Source: Lacibacter cauensis (GTDB lineage Bacteria > Bacteroidota > Bacteroidia > Chitinophagales > Chitinophagaceae). Taken from it: 64,000 nt of DNA. This document shows positions 43,866-52,266 of this stretch, piece by piece. Under the pieces are notes generated by a model. It was given only the letters and a program-made list of their open reading frames with translations, was not told where the DNA came from and ran no database searches. The DNA lies in the NCBI RefSeq assembly GCF_007830055.1, contig NZ_VLLE01000005.1, forward strand, positions 186,001 to 250,000. The letters run 5' to 3'. Position numbers and translations under genes: made by a program. Position 1 is the stretch's first letter. Each line of letters opens with the position of its first letter.

Positions 43866-45314
43866 ATGAAACGATTGCCATTATTTATTCTTTGTTTGTG
43901 TATTTGTTTTGCTGCATCAGCACAGTCGTCTTTGCGATCACTTACGAAAGGAAAGTATGCCGATGGCCCCGACAGTATTACACCTGTTGGTATCATCAAA
44001 GGATTAAGTGATGAACAGTTGCTGGAAACAGTACAGAAACAAACCTTTCGTTTCTTTTGGCATGGTGCACATCCGTACAGCGGATTGGCCTTGGAAAGAA
44101 GCAACAGTGTGAAAGCCGAGCATTACTGGGATTACATCAACGAAGCATGGGATGAACCCAATTTCAGTAAAACTGAATTTGGAAAAGATGCAGGTGCAAT
44201 CGGTGGTACGGGCTTTGGTATTATGAGTACCATTGTTGCAGTGGAGCGTGGATGGATCGGCAGAGATACAGCTGTGCGACGTTTGATACAGATTGCGGAT
44301 TTTCTGATTAATGCCGATTGTTATCATGGTATCTATCCGCATTTCATGAATGGCCGCACAGGCAAAACAATCAAGTTCGATCGACTGGATGATGGTGCCG
44401 ATATTGTGGAAACATCTTATTTGCTGATGGGCTTTCTCTGCGCAAGAGAATATTTTACCAAGGACACACCAAGAGAAATTTATTTGCGGAAACGCATTAA
44501 CCAGATGTGGGGTGCTGCCAACTGGAACTGGCATACCAACGGCGAAAATAAATTGTACTGGCACTGGAGCCCGAACAATGGCTTTGATATGAACTTCCCG
44601 GTGTGGGGTTATAATGAATGTCTGATCACCTACATCATGGCAGCATCATCACCTTATAAAGGCATTAAGAAATCGGTGTACGATGGGACATGGGCGGGCA
44701 GCACAGGATTTAAAAACGGCAAAGAATATTACGGCTACATTTTGCCGTTAGGTAATTATGATAAAGACAAAGGTGGTCCGTTGTTCTTTGAACAATATAC
44801 CTTCCAGGGAATTGATCCGAATGGATTAAAAGATTCGTTGGGCAACGATTATTTTCTGCAGGGCAAACATCACACACTTATTAATCGTGCATACTGTATT
44901 GAGAATCCCAAACAATTTAAAGGCTATTCTGATAAATGCTGGGGCTTAACAGCGGGCGACAGTTACAAAGGTTATGTAGCACACAGTCCGGAAAATGACC
45001 GTGGTGTTATACAGCCGACAGCTGCCATTTCATCAATGCCTTATACACCCAAAGAAAGTATGGAAGCCTTGCGGTATTTCTATTATGAACTGGGTAATAA
45101 GATCTGGAGTAACTATGGTTTTGTGGATGGCTTCAGTATTCATCACAACTGGTATGCAAAAAGTCACCTGGCAATTGATCAGGGACCAATTGTAGTGATG
45201 CTCGAAAATTACCGCACAGGTTTGTTGTGGAAATTATTTATGAAGATACCGGATGTACAGAACGGATTGAAGAAGCTGGGATTTGCATCGCCGTATATCA
45301 AAGGAAATAATTAG
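43866..45314 (+). CDS. GH144-like (glucoamylase-domain) periplasmic protein
   Basis: A 482-residue paralogue of the preceding gene, starting 3 bp after it. A normal Sec signal peptide (cut near ASAQS) and no lipobox point to the periplasm. The toroid shows TFRFFWHGAHPYSGLALERS, GGTGFGIMSTIVAVERGW, LDDGADIVETSYLLMGFL, YWHWSPNNGFDMNFPVWGYNE and QPTAAISSMPYTP. The pair suggests an outside/inside split: endo-cleavage by the lipoprotein at the surface, further trimming here. Family members may be endo-beta-1,2-glucanases or exo-enzymes releasing sophorose; reading alone cannot say which. Confidence 0.82.
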   Translation: MKRLPLFILCLCICFAASAQSSLRSLTKGKYADGPDSITPVGIIKGLSDEQLLETVQKQTFRFFWHGAHPYSGLALERSNSVKAEHYWDYINEAWDEPNFSKTEFGKDAGAIGGTGFGIMSTIVAVERGWIGRDTAVRRLIQIADFLINADCYHGIYPHFMNGRTGKTIKFDRLDDGADIVETSYLLMGFLCAREYFTKDTPREIYLRKRINQMWGAANWNWHTNGENKLYWHWSPNNGFDMNFPVWGYNECLITYIMAASSPYKGIKKSVYDGTWAGSTGFKNGKEYYGYILPLGNYDKDKGGPLFFEQYTFQGIDPNGLKDSLGNDYFLQGKHHTLINRAYCIENPKQFKGYSDKCWGLTAGDSYKGYVAHSPENDRGVIQPTAAISSMPYTPKESMEALRYFYYELGNKIWSNYGFVDGFSIHHNWYAKSHLAIDQGPIVVMLENYRTGLLWKLFMKIPDVQNGLKKLGFASPYIKGNN

Positions 45315-45345
45315 AAACGATGCCGGTGAGCCACCCTTGAAGAAA

Positions 45346-45358
45346 GCGAGTGACTCGC
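45346..45358. repeat. GCGAGTGACTCGC palindrome
   Basis: A 13-nt perfect palindrome around a central G, with a smaller GGTG/CACC hairpin just before (45325-45335). Together they fill the 71-bp gap before the Gfo/Idh gene. The core GAGTGACTC also occurs in the queA leader (10671-10679), so it may be a dispersed element. Confidence 0.4.
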
Positions 45359-45385
45359 CGCAGCATATTTATTAAAGTGTTTGCC

Positions 45386-46558
45386 ATGAACGATCAATTA
45401 TCACGTGAACAGTTTTTAAAAACCACTGCAATGGCTGCAGCCGCATTGCTGGTTTCTTCGTTAGAAGGTTGGGCGGCTGCATTACCCGAAAAGAAATTAC
45501 GTGTAGCAGTTATTGGTTGCGGCAGCGTAAGCAATCGATACATTCCTCAACTCTTATCATCAAAATTAATTGAAGTAGTAAGTCTCTGCGATATAAAGTA
45601 CGAACGTGCAGTGGCGCAGAATAAGGAATACAAAGTAAATGCAGCAACCTATCGTAGCATCGATGAACAGCTGAAAGGTGTTCCGTTTGATATGCTGGTT
45701 ACACTCACCGATATGCAGGTACATGGTGAACTGAATAAGAAAGCTTTGCTCGCCGGTAAGCATGTGTGGAGTGAAAAACCAATGGCGAATACATACGCCG
45801 AAGGGAAAGCATTGCTCGATTTAGCGAAAAGTAAAAAGTTGCGCATCTGGGGAGCGCCTGCTGTCGTTAACAGTCCGCAGTTTGCATTTATGAGTAAAAC
45901 AATTCAGGAAGGGAAACTGGGGCGTATTGCCAGTGCGCATGGGCAGTACGGACATACAGGCCCAACCTGGAGTGCGTTCTTTTATGAAAAAGGTGGTGGC
46001 AGCATGCCCGATCTGGGTGTGTACAATATGGCAACGCTCACCGGTTTGTTAGGGCCTGCAAAAAGTGTAATGGCGATGACGAGCATTGTAAAACCGGAAC
46101 GTACGGTTGATGATAAAGGAACAATTAAAGTAGAAGCAGAAGATAATGCGCATGTATTGCTGGAACATGATAAAGGAGTAATCAGTCATGTGATGTGCGG
46201 GTTTAATTATTTCGATCCACATGGACATGAAGCCGGTAATCAAACCTTACATTCGATACAGATCTATGGCGATTACGGTAATATGCGTTTGATTGGTTAC
46301 GATTGGGAAACCAATGGTGTGATGCTCGATACATCGTGGGATAAACCTGCTGTGTTGATGAGTACCGATAAAGGTGGTTACGAATGGCAGGAAGGTGCAA
46401 GAGTAACCGGCGAAAGTATTGTAAACGGAACAGAGCCGTTGATTAATGTGGAGCATGCATTGCATGTGTTGGAGATTATTGAGGCGGCACGCAAATCATC
46501 TGCAAGCGGAATGAAGGTGAAGTTGAAAAGTTCATTCCCCTGGCCAATTATAAAATAA
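45386..46558 (+). CDS. Gfo/Idh/MocA-family oxidoreductase, exported
   Basis: A 390-residue NAD(P)-dependent sugar oxidoreductase. After a signal-like N-terminus (SREQFLKTTAMAAAALLV) comes the Rossmann domain with VIGCGSVSNRYIPQL, then GKHVWSEKPMANTYAEGK, whose EKP motif holds the catalytic Lys, and the C-terminal alpha/beta domain (GGGSMPDLGVYNMATLTGLLG) with the substrate Asp and Tyr. The signal resembles a Tat leader (S-R-R-x-F-L-K) with one of the two Arg replaced (S-R-E-Q-F-L-K), so export route is uncertain. I start at 45386 because upstream codons overlap the palindrome. It begins the oxidoreductase block. Confidence 0.88.
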   Translation: MNDQLSREQFLKTTAMAAAALLVSSLEGWAAALPEKKLRVAVIGCGSVSNRYIPQLLSSKLIEVVSLCDIKYERAVAQNKEYKVNAATYRSIDEQLKGVPFDMLVTLTDMQVHGELNKKALLAGKHVWSEKPMANTYAEGKALLDLAKSKKLRIWGAPAVVNSPQFAFMSKTIQEGKLGRIASAHGQYGHTGPTWSAFFYEKGGGSMPDLGVYNMATLTGLLGPAKSVMAMTSIVKPERTVDDKGTIKVEAEDNAHVLLEHDKGVISHVMCGFNYFDPHGHEAGNQTLHSIQIYGDYGNMRLIGYDWETNGVMLDTSWDKPAVLMSTDKGGYEWQEGARVTGESIVNGTEPLINVEHALHVLEIIEAARKSSASGMKVKLKSSFPWPIIK

Positions 46559-46563
46559 ATGCC

Positions 46564-46986
46564 ATGAAGAAATTCTTTTCAGCAGAACCCTTTGCACCAA
46601 ACGTTGGTTTAACGTTGGTACGCATGATTGTTGGCTTGTTTCTCATCTATCACGGTTGGGAAGTATTTGATGCAGCGAAGATGAATGAATATCTTACCTG
46701 GGATAGTTTTAAACAAGCTGCTAATGGAAAGATGTTGGTGTATGCAGGTAAGTCTGCCGAGTTAATAGCCGGTGTATTGTTTGTGTTGGGTTTGTTTACA
46801 CGTGTTGCTGCAGTACTTACAATCGGCACTCTTGGTTACATTGCATTCGGATTAGGCAACGGTGTTGTTTGGTATAACGATCAGCATCCGTTTATGTTTG
46901 TACTCATTGCATTCCTGTTTTTGTTTACTGGACCGGGAACATTCAGTCTAGATGCAAAATTGTTTAAAGAAAAACGAAGATATTAA
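46564..46986 (+). CDS. DoxX-family membrane protein
   Basis: A 140-residue four-helix inner-membrane protein with the DoxX signature: LTLVRMIVGLFLIYHGWEVF at the start, YAGKSAELIAGVLFVLGLFTRVAAVLTIGT in the middle, and PFMFVLIAFLFLFTGPGTFSLDA at the end. Its position between two sugar oxidoreductase genes, 5 bp after the first, suggests an electron-transfer or membrane-anchoring part for one of them, by analogy with DoxD/DoxA in quinone reduction; this is inference. Confidence 0.87.
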   Translation: MKKFFSAEPFAPNVGLTLVRMIVGLFLIYHGWEVFDAAKMNEYLTWDSFKQAANGKMLVYAGKSAELIAGVLFVLGLFTRVAAVLTIGTLGYIAFGLGNGVVWYNDQHPFMFVLIAFLFLFTGPGTFSLDAKLFKEKRRY

Positions 46987-46996
46987 TTCATTCATC

Positions 46997-47014
46997 TCCC
47001 GATAGCTATCGGGA
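46997..47014. repeat. 18-bp perfect palindrome
   Basis: TCCCGATAGCTATCGGGA is a perfect palindrome in the 53-bp gap before the GMC gene. Its half, GCTATCGG, also forms the repeats inside the ABC protein linker (11658-11680). It looks like a dispersed REP-type element of this genome. Confidence 0.55.
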
Positions 47015-47039
47015 CATTACTCATCACTCATCATTCTCA

Positions 47040-48767
47040 ATGCCCGATACTTCGCAATTACATATCAACATAAACGGTAAAGAGGCAAACAGCTATGATG
47101 CTATTGTAATTGGCAGCGGCATCAGTGGCGGCTGGGCAGCAAAAGAGTTGTGCGAAAAAGGATTGAAAACATTGGTGCTCGAAAGAGGAAGAGATGTGCA
47201 GCACATCAAAGATTATCCCACTGCAACGCTTTCACGTTGGGAGTTGCCGCATCGTGGACAAATCACACAACAAACCAAAACAAATAATCCGCTTATTACA
47301 AAAGCAGCCGGCTACGATGAAAGCACGCAACATTTTTTTGTGCAGGATAAAGATCATCCTTACATACAGGAAAAACCATTCGACTGGATCCGTGGTTACC
47401 AGGTTGGTGGTAAATCATTAACATGGGGCAGGGCCTGTGCACGCTGGAGTGAGTATGATTTTACTGCGCCTGAACGCTATGGTTACGGTGAACGTTTCCC
47501 CATCGGTTACAACGACATCAAAGACTGGTACAGCCATGTTGAAAAATTTATGGGTGTATGTGGCAACAGAGACGGAATACCTTCTATGCCCGATGGAGAA
47601 TTTTTAACGGCGTATGAGTTGAATGTGGTAGAGAAGCATTTGCAGAAAGTGATCAAGGAAAAATTCAATCGTCATTATGTGAGCGGACGTTGGGCGCATA
47701 TCAGCGATCCGCAGCCCATTCATCTGCAGCAAGGCCGTGGACAATGCATGAACCGCAATTTGTGTATGCGTGGTTGTCCGTTGGGAGGTTACTTCAGCTC
47801 TAATTCATCTACATTGCCATGGGCAGCAAAGACGGGCAACTTAACCATCCGTCCACATTCAGTTGTGCATTCCATTATTTACGATGAGCAAAAGCAAAAA
47901 GCAATTGGTGTACGTGTAATTGATGCACAAACAAAAGAAGCAAAAGAATATTTTGCCAAGATCATTTTTGTAAATGCCTCTGCACTCAATACCAATCTTA
48001 TTTTATTGAACTCAACATCGCAACGTTTTCCAAATGGTTTAGGAAACGATAGCGGATTGCTGGGTAAATACATTTGCTTCCACAATTACCGTGGAAGTAT
48101 GAATGGTGAGGTGGAGGGATTTGAAGAATATTATTACAAAGTATCGAAGCCGGTGGAATGTATTGTGGCCAACTTTCGGAATGTGGAAAAACAGGAAACA
48201 GACTTTAAAGGCGGGTATGTTATTTACTCCGGTGCGTACAGAGAAAAACTCAATGATGAAAATATAAAACCATTGATCGGTGCTGAATACAAAGAAGCCA
48301 TCAGCGAACCCGGCAAGTGGGGCGTGTACATGTATATGCAGGGCGAAACGATTGCAAAAGAAAGGAATCATGTGCGTTTGAGTAACGAGGAAAAAGATCA
48401 GTGGGGAATACCTTTGCTTATTACATCGGTTGATTATGATGAGAACGATGATAAGATGGTGAATGATTTTTTACAACAGGGCAAAGCAATGCTGGAAGCT
48501 GCCGGTGTAAAAAATATTGAAATGAGAGACAGTATGCAGGCGCCCGGTTTGGATATACATGAAATGGGAGGTGTGCGCATGGGTGCCGATCCGAAAACAT
48601 CGTTGCTGAACGAATGGAATCAACTGCATCATTGTAAAAATGTATTTGTAACCGATGGCGCCTGTATGACGAGTACGGGCAGTCAGAGTCCATCTATTTT
48701 ATACATGGCGTTTACTGCACGTGCAGTCAACCATGCTGTGGAAGAATTAAAAAAAGGAAATCTTTAG
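47040..48767 (+). CDS. GMC-family FAD oxidoreductase (sugar/glucoside dehydrogenase-like)
   Basis: A 575-residue flavoprotein. FAD binds at IVIGSGISGGWAAKELCEKG (residues about 20-39) with LERG following; KSLTWGRACARW matches the GMC central motif; the C-terminal catalytic part has HEMGGVRMGADP and TDGACMTSTGSQSPSILYMAFTARA. A Cys-rich loop (CMNRNLCMRGCPLGG) in the middle is typical of the group related to glucoside 3-dehydrogenase and gluconate dehydrogenase. It has no signal peptide; such catalytic subunits are often exported with a small Tat-bearing partner, which is not present here. It may oxidise the 3-OH of a glucoside. The next gene starts one base after it. Confidence 0.88.
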   Translation: MPDTSQLHININGKEANSYDAIVIGSGISGGWAAKELCEKGLKTLVLERGRDVQHIKDYPTATLSRWELPHRGQITQQTKTNNPLITKAAGYDESTQHFFVQDKDHPYIQEKPFDWIRGYQVGGKSLTWGRACARWSEYDFTAPERYGYGERFPIGYNDIKDWYSHVEKFMGVCGNRDGIPSMPDGEFLTAYELNVVEKHLQKVIKEKFNRHYVSGRWAHISDPQPIHLQQGRGQCMNRNLCMRGCPLGGYFSSNSSTLPWAAKTGNLTIRPHSVVHSIIYDEQKQKAIGVRVIDAQTKEAKEYFAKIIFVNASALNTNLILLNSTSQRFPNGLGNDSGLLGKYICFHNYRGSMNGEVEGFEEYYYKVSKPVECIVANFRNVEKQETDFKGGYVIYSGAYREKLNDENIKPLIGAEYKEAISEPGKWGVYMYMQGETIAKERNHVRLSNEEKDQWGIPLLITSVDYDENDDKMVNDFLQQGKAMLEAAGVKNIEMRDSMQAPGLDIHEMGGVRMGADPKTSLLNEWNQLHHCKNVFVTDGACMTSTGSQSPSILYMAFTARAVNHAVEELKKGNL

Positions 48768-48768
48768 T

Positions 48769-50532
48769 ATGAAGAAACTTGTGATGATAGCTGCAATAAT
48801 AATTTCTGTGTTGCATACACATGCACAACAGAAAACCTATTGCAATCCGATTAATATCGATTATGGTTACACGCCTATTCCCAACTTCAGCGAGTGGGGC
48901 AGGCACCGTGCAACGGCCGATCCGGTGATTGTTACGTACAAGGGCGATTACTATCTCTTTAGTACCAATCAATGGGGCTATTGGTACAGCAGCGATATGT
49001 TGAACTGGAAATTTGTTTCACGGAAATTTTTACGTCCGTGGAATAAAGCATACGATGAATTGTGTGCACCTGCAGTTGGCATCATCGGCGATACCATGAT
49101 TGTCTTCGGTTCAACCTATACCCGCAACTTCAGCATCTGGATGAGTACGAATCCGAAAGAAAATGAATGGAAGCCGTTGGTTGATTCGTTTGATATTGGC
49201 GGATGGGATCCTTCTTTCTTCACCGATGATGAAGGTCGCCTGTACATGTACAACGGCAGCAGTAATAAATTCCCCATGTATGGTATTGAACTCAACAGAA
49301 AAACATTGCAGCCAATTGGTACAAGAAAAGAAATGTATTTGTTGGAGCCCTGGCGTTTTGGCTGGCAGCGTTTTGGAGAACACATGGATAACACGTTTCT
49401 CGATCCGTTTATTGAAGGCAGTCACATGACCAAACACAACGGTAAATATTATTTGCAGTATGGTGCACCGGGCACTGAGTTCAGTGGATATGCGGATGGT
49501 TTGTTAGTAGGGAATGGACCATTGGATTATTTCGAAGCACAAAGTGATCCGTTAAGCATAAAGCTTGGAGGATTTGTACGTGGTGCAGGACATGGCGCAA
49601 CTTTTCAGGATAAGTTTAAGCAGTACTGGCATGTATCAACAACTGTGGTGTCGGTAAAGAATACATTTGAACGGAGGCTCGGTATCTGGCCAACAGGATT
49701 TGATAAAGACGGCAACATGTTTTGCAACACAACCTTCGGCGATTATCCGCATTATATTCCTTCTGATAAAATAGATGGATCGGTTTATGGTAAAGATGGT
49801 AAGTCGCCTTATTTCACCGGCTGGATGTTGTTGAACTATAACAAACCTGTACAGGTTTCATCTACGCTTGGTAATTATGTTGCTAATCATGCTGTCGATG
49901 AATTGATCAAAACATATTGGAGTGCAGCAACAGGCAATAAAGGCGAATGGATACAAACCGATTTGGGAACTGTATCAACTGTTCATGCAGTGCAGATCAA
50001 TTATGCTGACCAGGATGTGGAGCAGAACCGTTTGGGAAAATGGAACGATCAGTATCATCAATACAAAATGTATTACTCGGTTGATGGAAAGAAATGGACT
50101 GTGCTGGTTGATAAGAGTACAAACAAAACAGATATTCCGCACGAATATGTAGAACTGGAAAAGCCGGTGCAGGCACGTTATATAAAAGTGGAGAATATCC
50201 ATATGCCCACCGGTAAATTTGCAGTCAGCGGTTTACGTGTATTTGGTAATGGAAATGGCGCAAAGCCGGAAGCCGTGAAAGGATTTATTGTATTGCGTAC
50301 GGAAAAAGATAAACGTAGTGCGTTCATCAAGTGGAAGCCGGTTGACAATGCTTTTGCCTATAATATTTATTATGGCACCCATCCGGATAAATTGTACACC
50401 AGTATTATGGTGCATGCCAACAATGAATACTGGATGAAGGCAATGGATGCATTAAAGACCTATTATTACAGCATTGAAGCCGTTAATGAAAATGGTGTAA
50501 GCGAACGTTCACCCGTAATGAAAGTAGAATAA
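48769..50532 (+). CDS. GH43-like enzyme with discoidin and fibronectin-type modules
   Basis: A 587-residue exported protein (signal peptide cut near HAQQ). The five-bladed propeller (about 20-340) has the three acidic residues of GH43: Asp51 in ATADP, Asp147 in WDPS and Glu216 in IEGSHM. Next is an F5/8-type (CBM32-like) domain (about 365-500; EWIQTDLGTVSTVHAVQI, ARYIKVENIH), then a fibronectin-III-like module to the end. GH43 enzymes usually cut alpha-L-arabinosides, beta-xylosides or galactosides. None fits a glucan obviously, so this may remove a side sugar or work differently. It is coupled to the next gene by a TAATG overlap. Confidence 0.82.
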   Translation: MKKLVMIAAIIISVLHTHAQQKTYCNPINIDYGYTPIPNFSEWGRHRATADPVIVTYKGDYYLFSTNQWGYWYSSDMLNWKFVSRKFLRPWNKAYDELCAPAVGIIGDTMIVFGSTYTRNFSIWMSTNPKENEWKPLVDSFDIGGWDPSFFTDDEGRLYMYNGSSNKFPMYGIELNRKTLQPIGTRKEMYLLEPWRFGWQRFGEHMDNTFLDPFIEGSHMTKHNGKYYLQYGAPGTEFSGYADGLLVGNGPLDYFEAQSDPLSIKLGGFVRGAGHGATFQDKFKQYWHVSTTVVSVKNTFERRLGIWPTGFDKDGNMFCNTTFGDYPHYIPSDKIDGSVYGKDGKSPYFTGWMLLNYNKPVQVSSTLGNYVANHAVDELIKTYWSAATGNKGEWIQTDLGTVSTVHAVQINYADQDVEQNRLGKWNDQYHQYKMYYSVDGKKWTVLVDKSTNKTDIPHEYVELEKPVQARYIKVENIHMPTGKFAVSGLRVFGNGNGAKPEAVKGFIVLRTEKDKRSAFIKWKPVDNAFAYNIYYGTHPDKLYTSIMVHANNEYWMKAMDALKTYYYSIEAVNENGVSERSPVMKVE

Positions 50533-51200
50533 TGATGAAGAAAGTTTTCGTTAGTATGTTGTTTCTCTTTGTTGTGCTTGTTACCAATGCACAAAGCAAA
50601 GAGCCGTTTCCATTCTGGAACGAAGTGCAAAAGTTTAAAGCAGCTGATAGTGCAGCTTTTCCTGCAGCAAACCAGGTATTATTCATCGGCAGCTCATCGT
50701 TTACGATGTGGAAAGATGTGCAGACTTATTTTCCCAATCGTAAAATACTCAATCGTGCATTTGGAGGAAGTACATTAGCTGATGTGATCCGTTACCGGTA
50801 TGATGTAATCTTTCCTTATCAACCCAAACAGATTGTGATCTATTGCGGCGAAAATGATTTTGCATCGAGCGATACCGTAACAGTTGAGCTGGTGATGCAA
50901 CGTTTTACTACCTTGTTCAATTACATCCGTGCAAAATATAAAAACGTACCTGTTGCTTATGTGTCGATGAAACCAAGCCCGAGTCGTGTTCACTTGCTTG
51001 ATAAGTATAAAGAAGCAAACCAAAAGATTAAATCGTTTCTGGCAACAAAACCCAACACAAATTTTGTTGATGTGTACAGTGCCATGTTGAACGAAAAAGG
51101 CGAACCGATGCCGGATATTTTTTTGAAAGACAATTTGCACATGAATGCAAAAGGGTATGCCATCTGGAAAACAAAACTGGAAAAAGTATTGCTTAAATAA
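50532..51200 (+). CDS. SGNH/GDSL-family hydrolase
   Basis: A 222-residue exported esterase-like protein (signal peptide cut near TNAQS). The SGNH blocks are present: FIGSSSF with the nucleophile Ser in the GDS-type position, a Gly in FGGST, Asn in CGENDF, and the catalytic Asp/His in DNLHMN near the C-terminus. Substrates in this family are acyl esters such as acetyl on sugars. In this cluster it could remove acyl groups (acetyl or succinyl) from the glucan, which is inference. The start codon overlaps the GH43-like stop. Confidence 0.88.
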   Translation: MMKKVFVSMLFLFVVLVTNAQSKEPFPFWNEVQKFKAADSAAFPAANQVLFIGSSSFTMWKDVQTYFPNRKILNRAFGGSTLADVIRYRYDVIFPYQPKQIVIYCGENDFASSDTVTVELVMQRFTTLFNYIRAKYKNVPVAYVSMKPSPSRVHLLDKYKEANQKIKSFLATKPNTNFVDVYSAMLNEKGEPMPDIFLKDNLHMNAKGYAIWKTKLEKVLLK

Positions 51201-51206
51201 CGAAAC

Positions 51207-52244
51207 ATGCGTTTAATCACTTGCATCATCTTAACTGCGTTGGCAATGACAGGTTGTAAAGAACAACCGCAAGTAACAAAAATTGCGTTTGGCTCTTGTG
51301 GTCATCAAGACGATCCGCAGCCGGTGCTTGCTATTGCTGCAGAACAAAAGCCCGACGCTTTTATTTTTCTCGGCGACAATATTTATGGCGATACAGATAA
51401 TATGGATACGCTTCGTGCAAAGTACAATCGGTTAGGTGCAAAGCCGGAGTATCAGCAGCTGGCAGCTGCAACGAATATTTTTGCTACCTGGGACGATCAT
51501 GATTTCGGCAGGAATGATGCAGGCAAACATTATCCATTTAAAAAGGAATCAAAAGAAATCTTTCTTTCCTTCTTCAAAGAACCTGCTGAAAGTGCACGCA
51601 GGAAACACGAAGGAATTTATCATGCCGAATATATTCAGCAAGGCGGTAAAACGGTACAATTGATTTTACTCGATGTGCGTACGTTCCGGAATAATCTCCT
51701 GTTGTACGACAGCAGCGTTCAACTTCCGAGAGAACATTATTTCTACAAACCCGACTATCAGCCACACATCAGCAGAGATAGTGTCTTACTTGGTGAAGAA
51801 CAATGGAAGTGGCTGGAAGCCGAATTGAAAAAACCGGCCGATCTGCGTTTGATCTGCAGCGGTTCACAGTTCAGTATTGAATACAATGGTTATGAAGCAT
51901 GGGTTAATTTTCCGCACGAGCAGCAACGCATGCTCGATCTCATCAAATCAACTAAAGCAAATGCGGTGATGTTCTTAACAGGTGATGTGCATTATGCAGA
52001 AATATCAAAACTGCAAACGCCGGGTTTGTATCCCATCTACGATGTAACATCGAGTGGTATTACCTCTACTTGGGATTTTGCTACACTCAATAAAAACAGG
52101 ATCGAAGGTCCGGTAATGGATAATCACTTCGGGTTGCTTACAATCGAATGGGCGAGTGATCCTGTAATTAAAATGGAAATAATCGATAAACATAAAAATG
52201 GTCGTATTGAGTATACGATCAAACGAAGTGAAATCTGTTTTTAA
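51207..52244 (+). CDS. PhoD-like metallophosphoesterase lipoprotein
   Basis: A 345-residue lipoprotein (lipobox MTGC, Cys17) of the alkaline phosphatase D superfamily. Metal-binding motifs in order: FGSCGHQD, FLGDNIYGD, TWDDHDFGRNDAG and TGDVHYAEI near residue 250-260. PhoD enzymes cleave phosphodiesters and phosphomonoesters, including teichoic-acid-type glycerol phosphate. A PhoD-like enzyme among glucanases suggests removal of phosphoglycerol or similar groups from the substrate glucan. It lies 6 bp after the SGNH gene. Confidence 0.87.
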   Translation: MRLITCIILTALAMTGCKEQPQVTKIAFGSCGHQDDPQPVLAIAAEQKPDAFIFLGDNIYGDTDNMDTLRAKYNRLGAKPEYQQLAAATNIFATWDDHDFGRNDAGKHYPFKKESKEIFLSFFKEPAESARRKHEGIYHAEYIQQGGKTVQLILLDVRTFRNNLLLYDSSVQLPREHYFYKPDYQPHISRDSVLLGEEQWKWLEAELKKPADLRLICSGSQFSIEYNGYEAWVNFPHEQQRMLDLIKSTKANAVMFLTGDVHYAEISKLQTPGLYPIYDVTSSGITSTWDFATLNKNRIEGPVMDNHFGLLTIEWASDPVIKMEIIDKHKNGRIEYTIKRSEICF

Positions 52245-52266
52245 CTGCAATTAAAACGACACGAAC

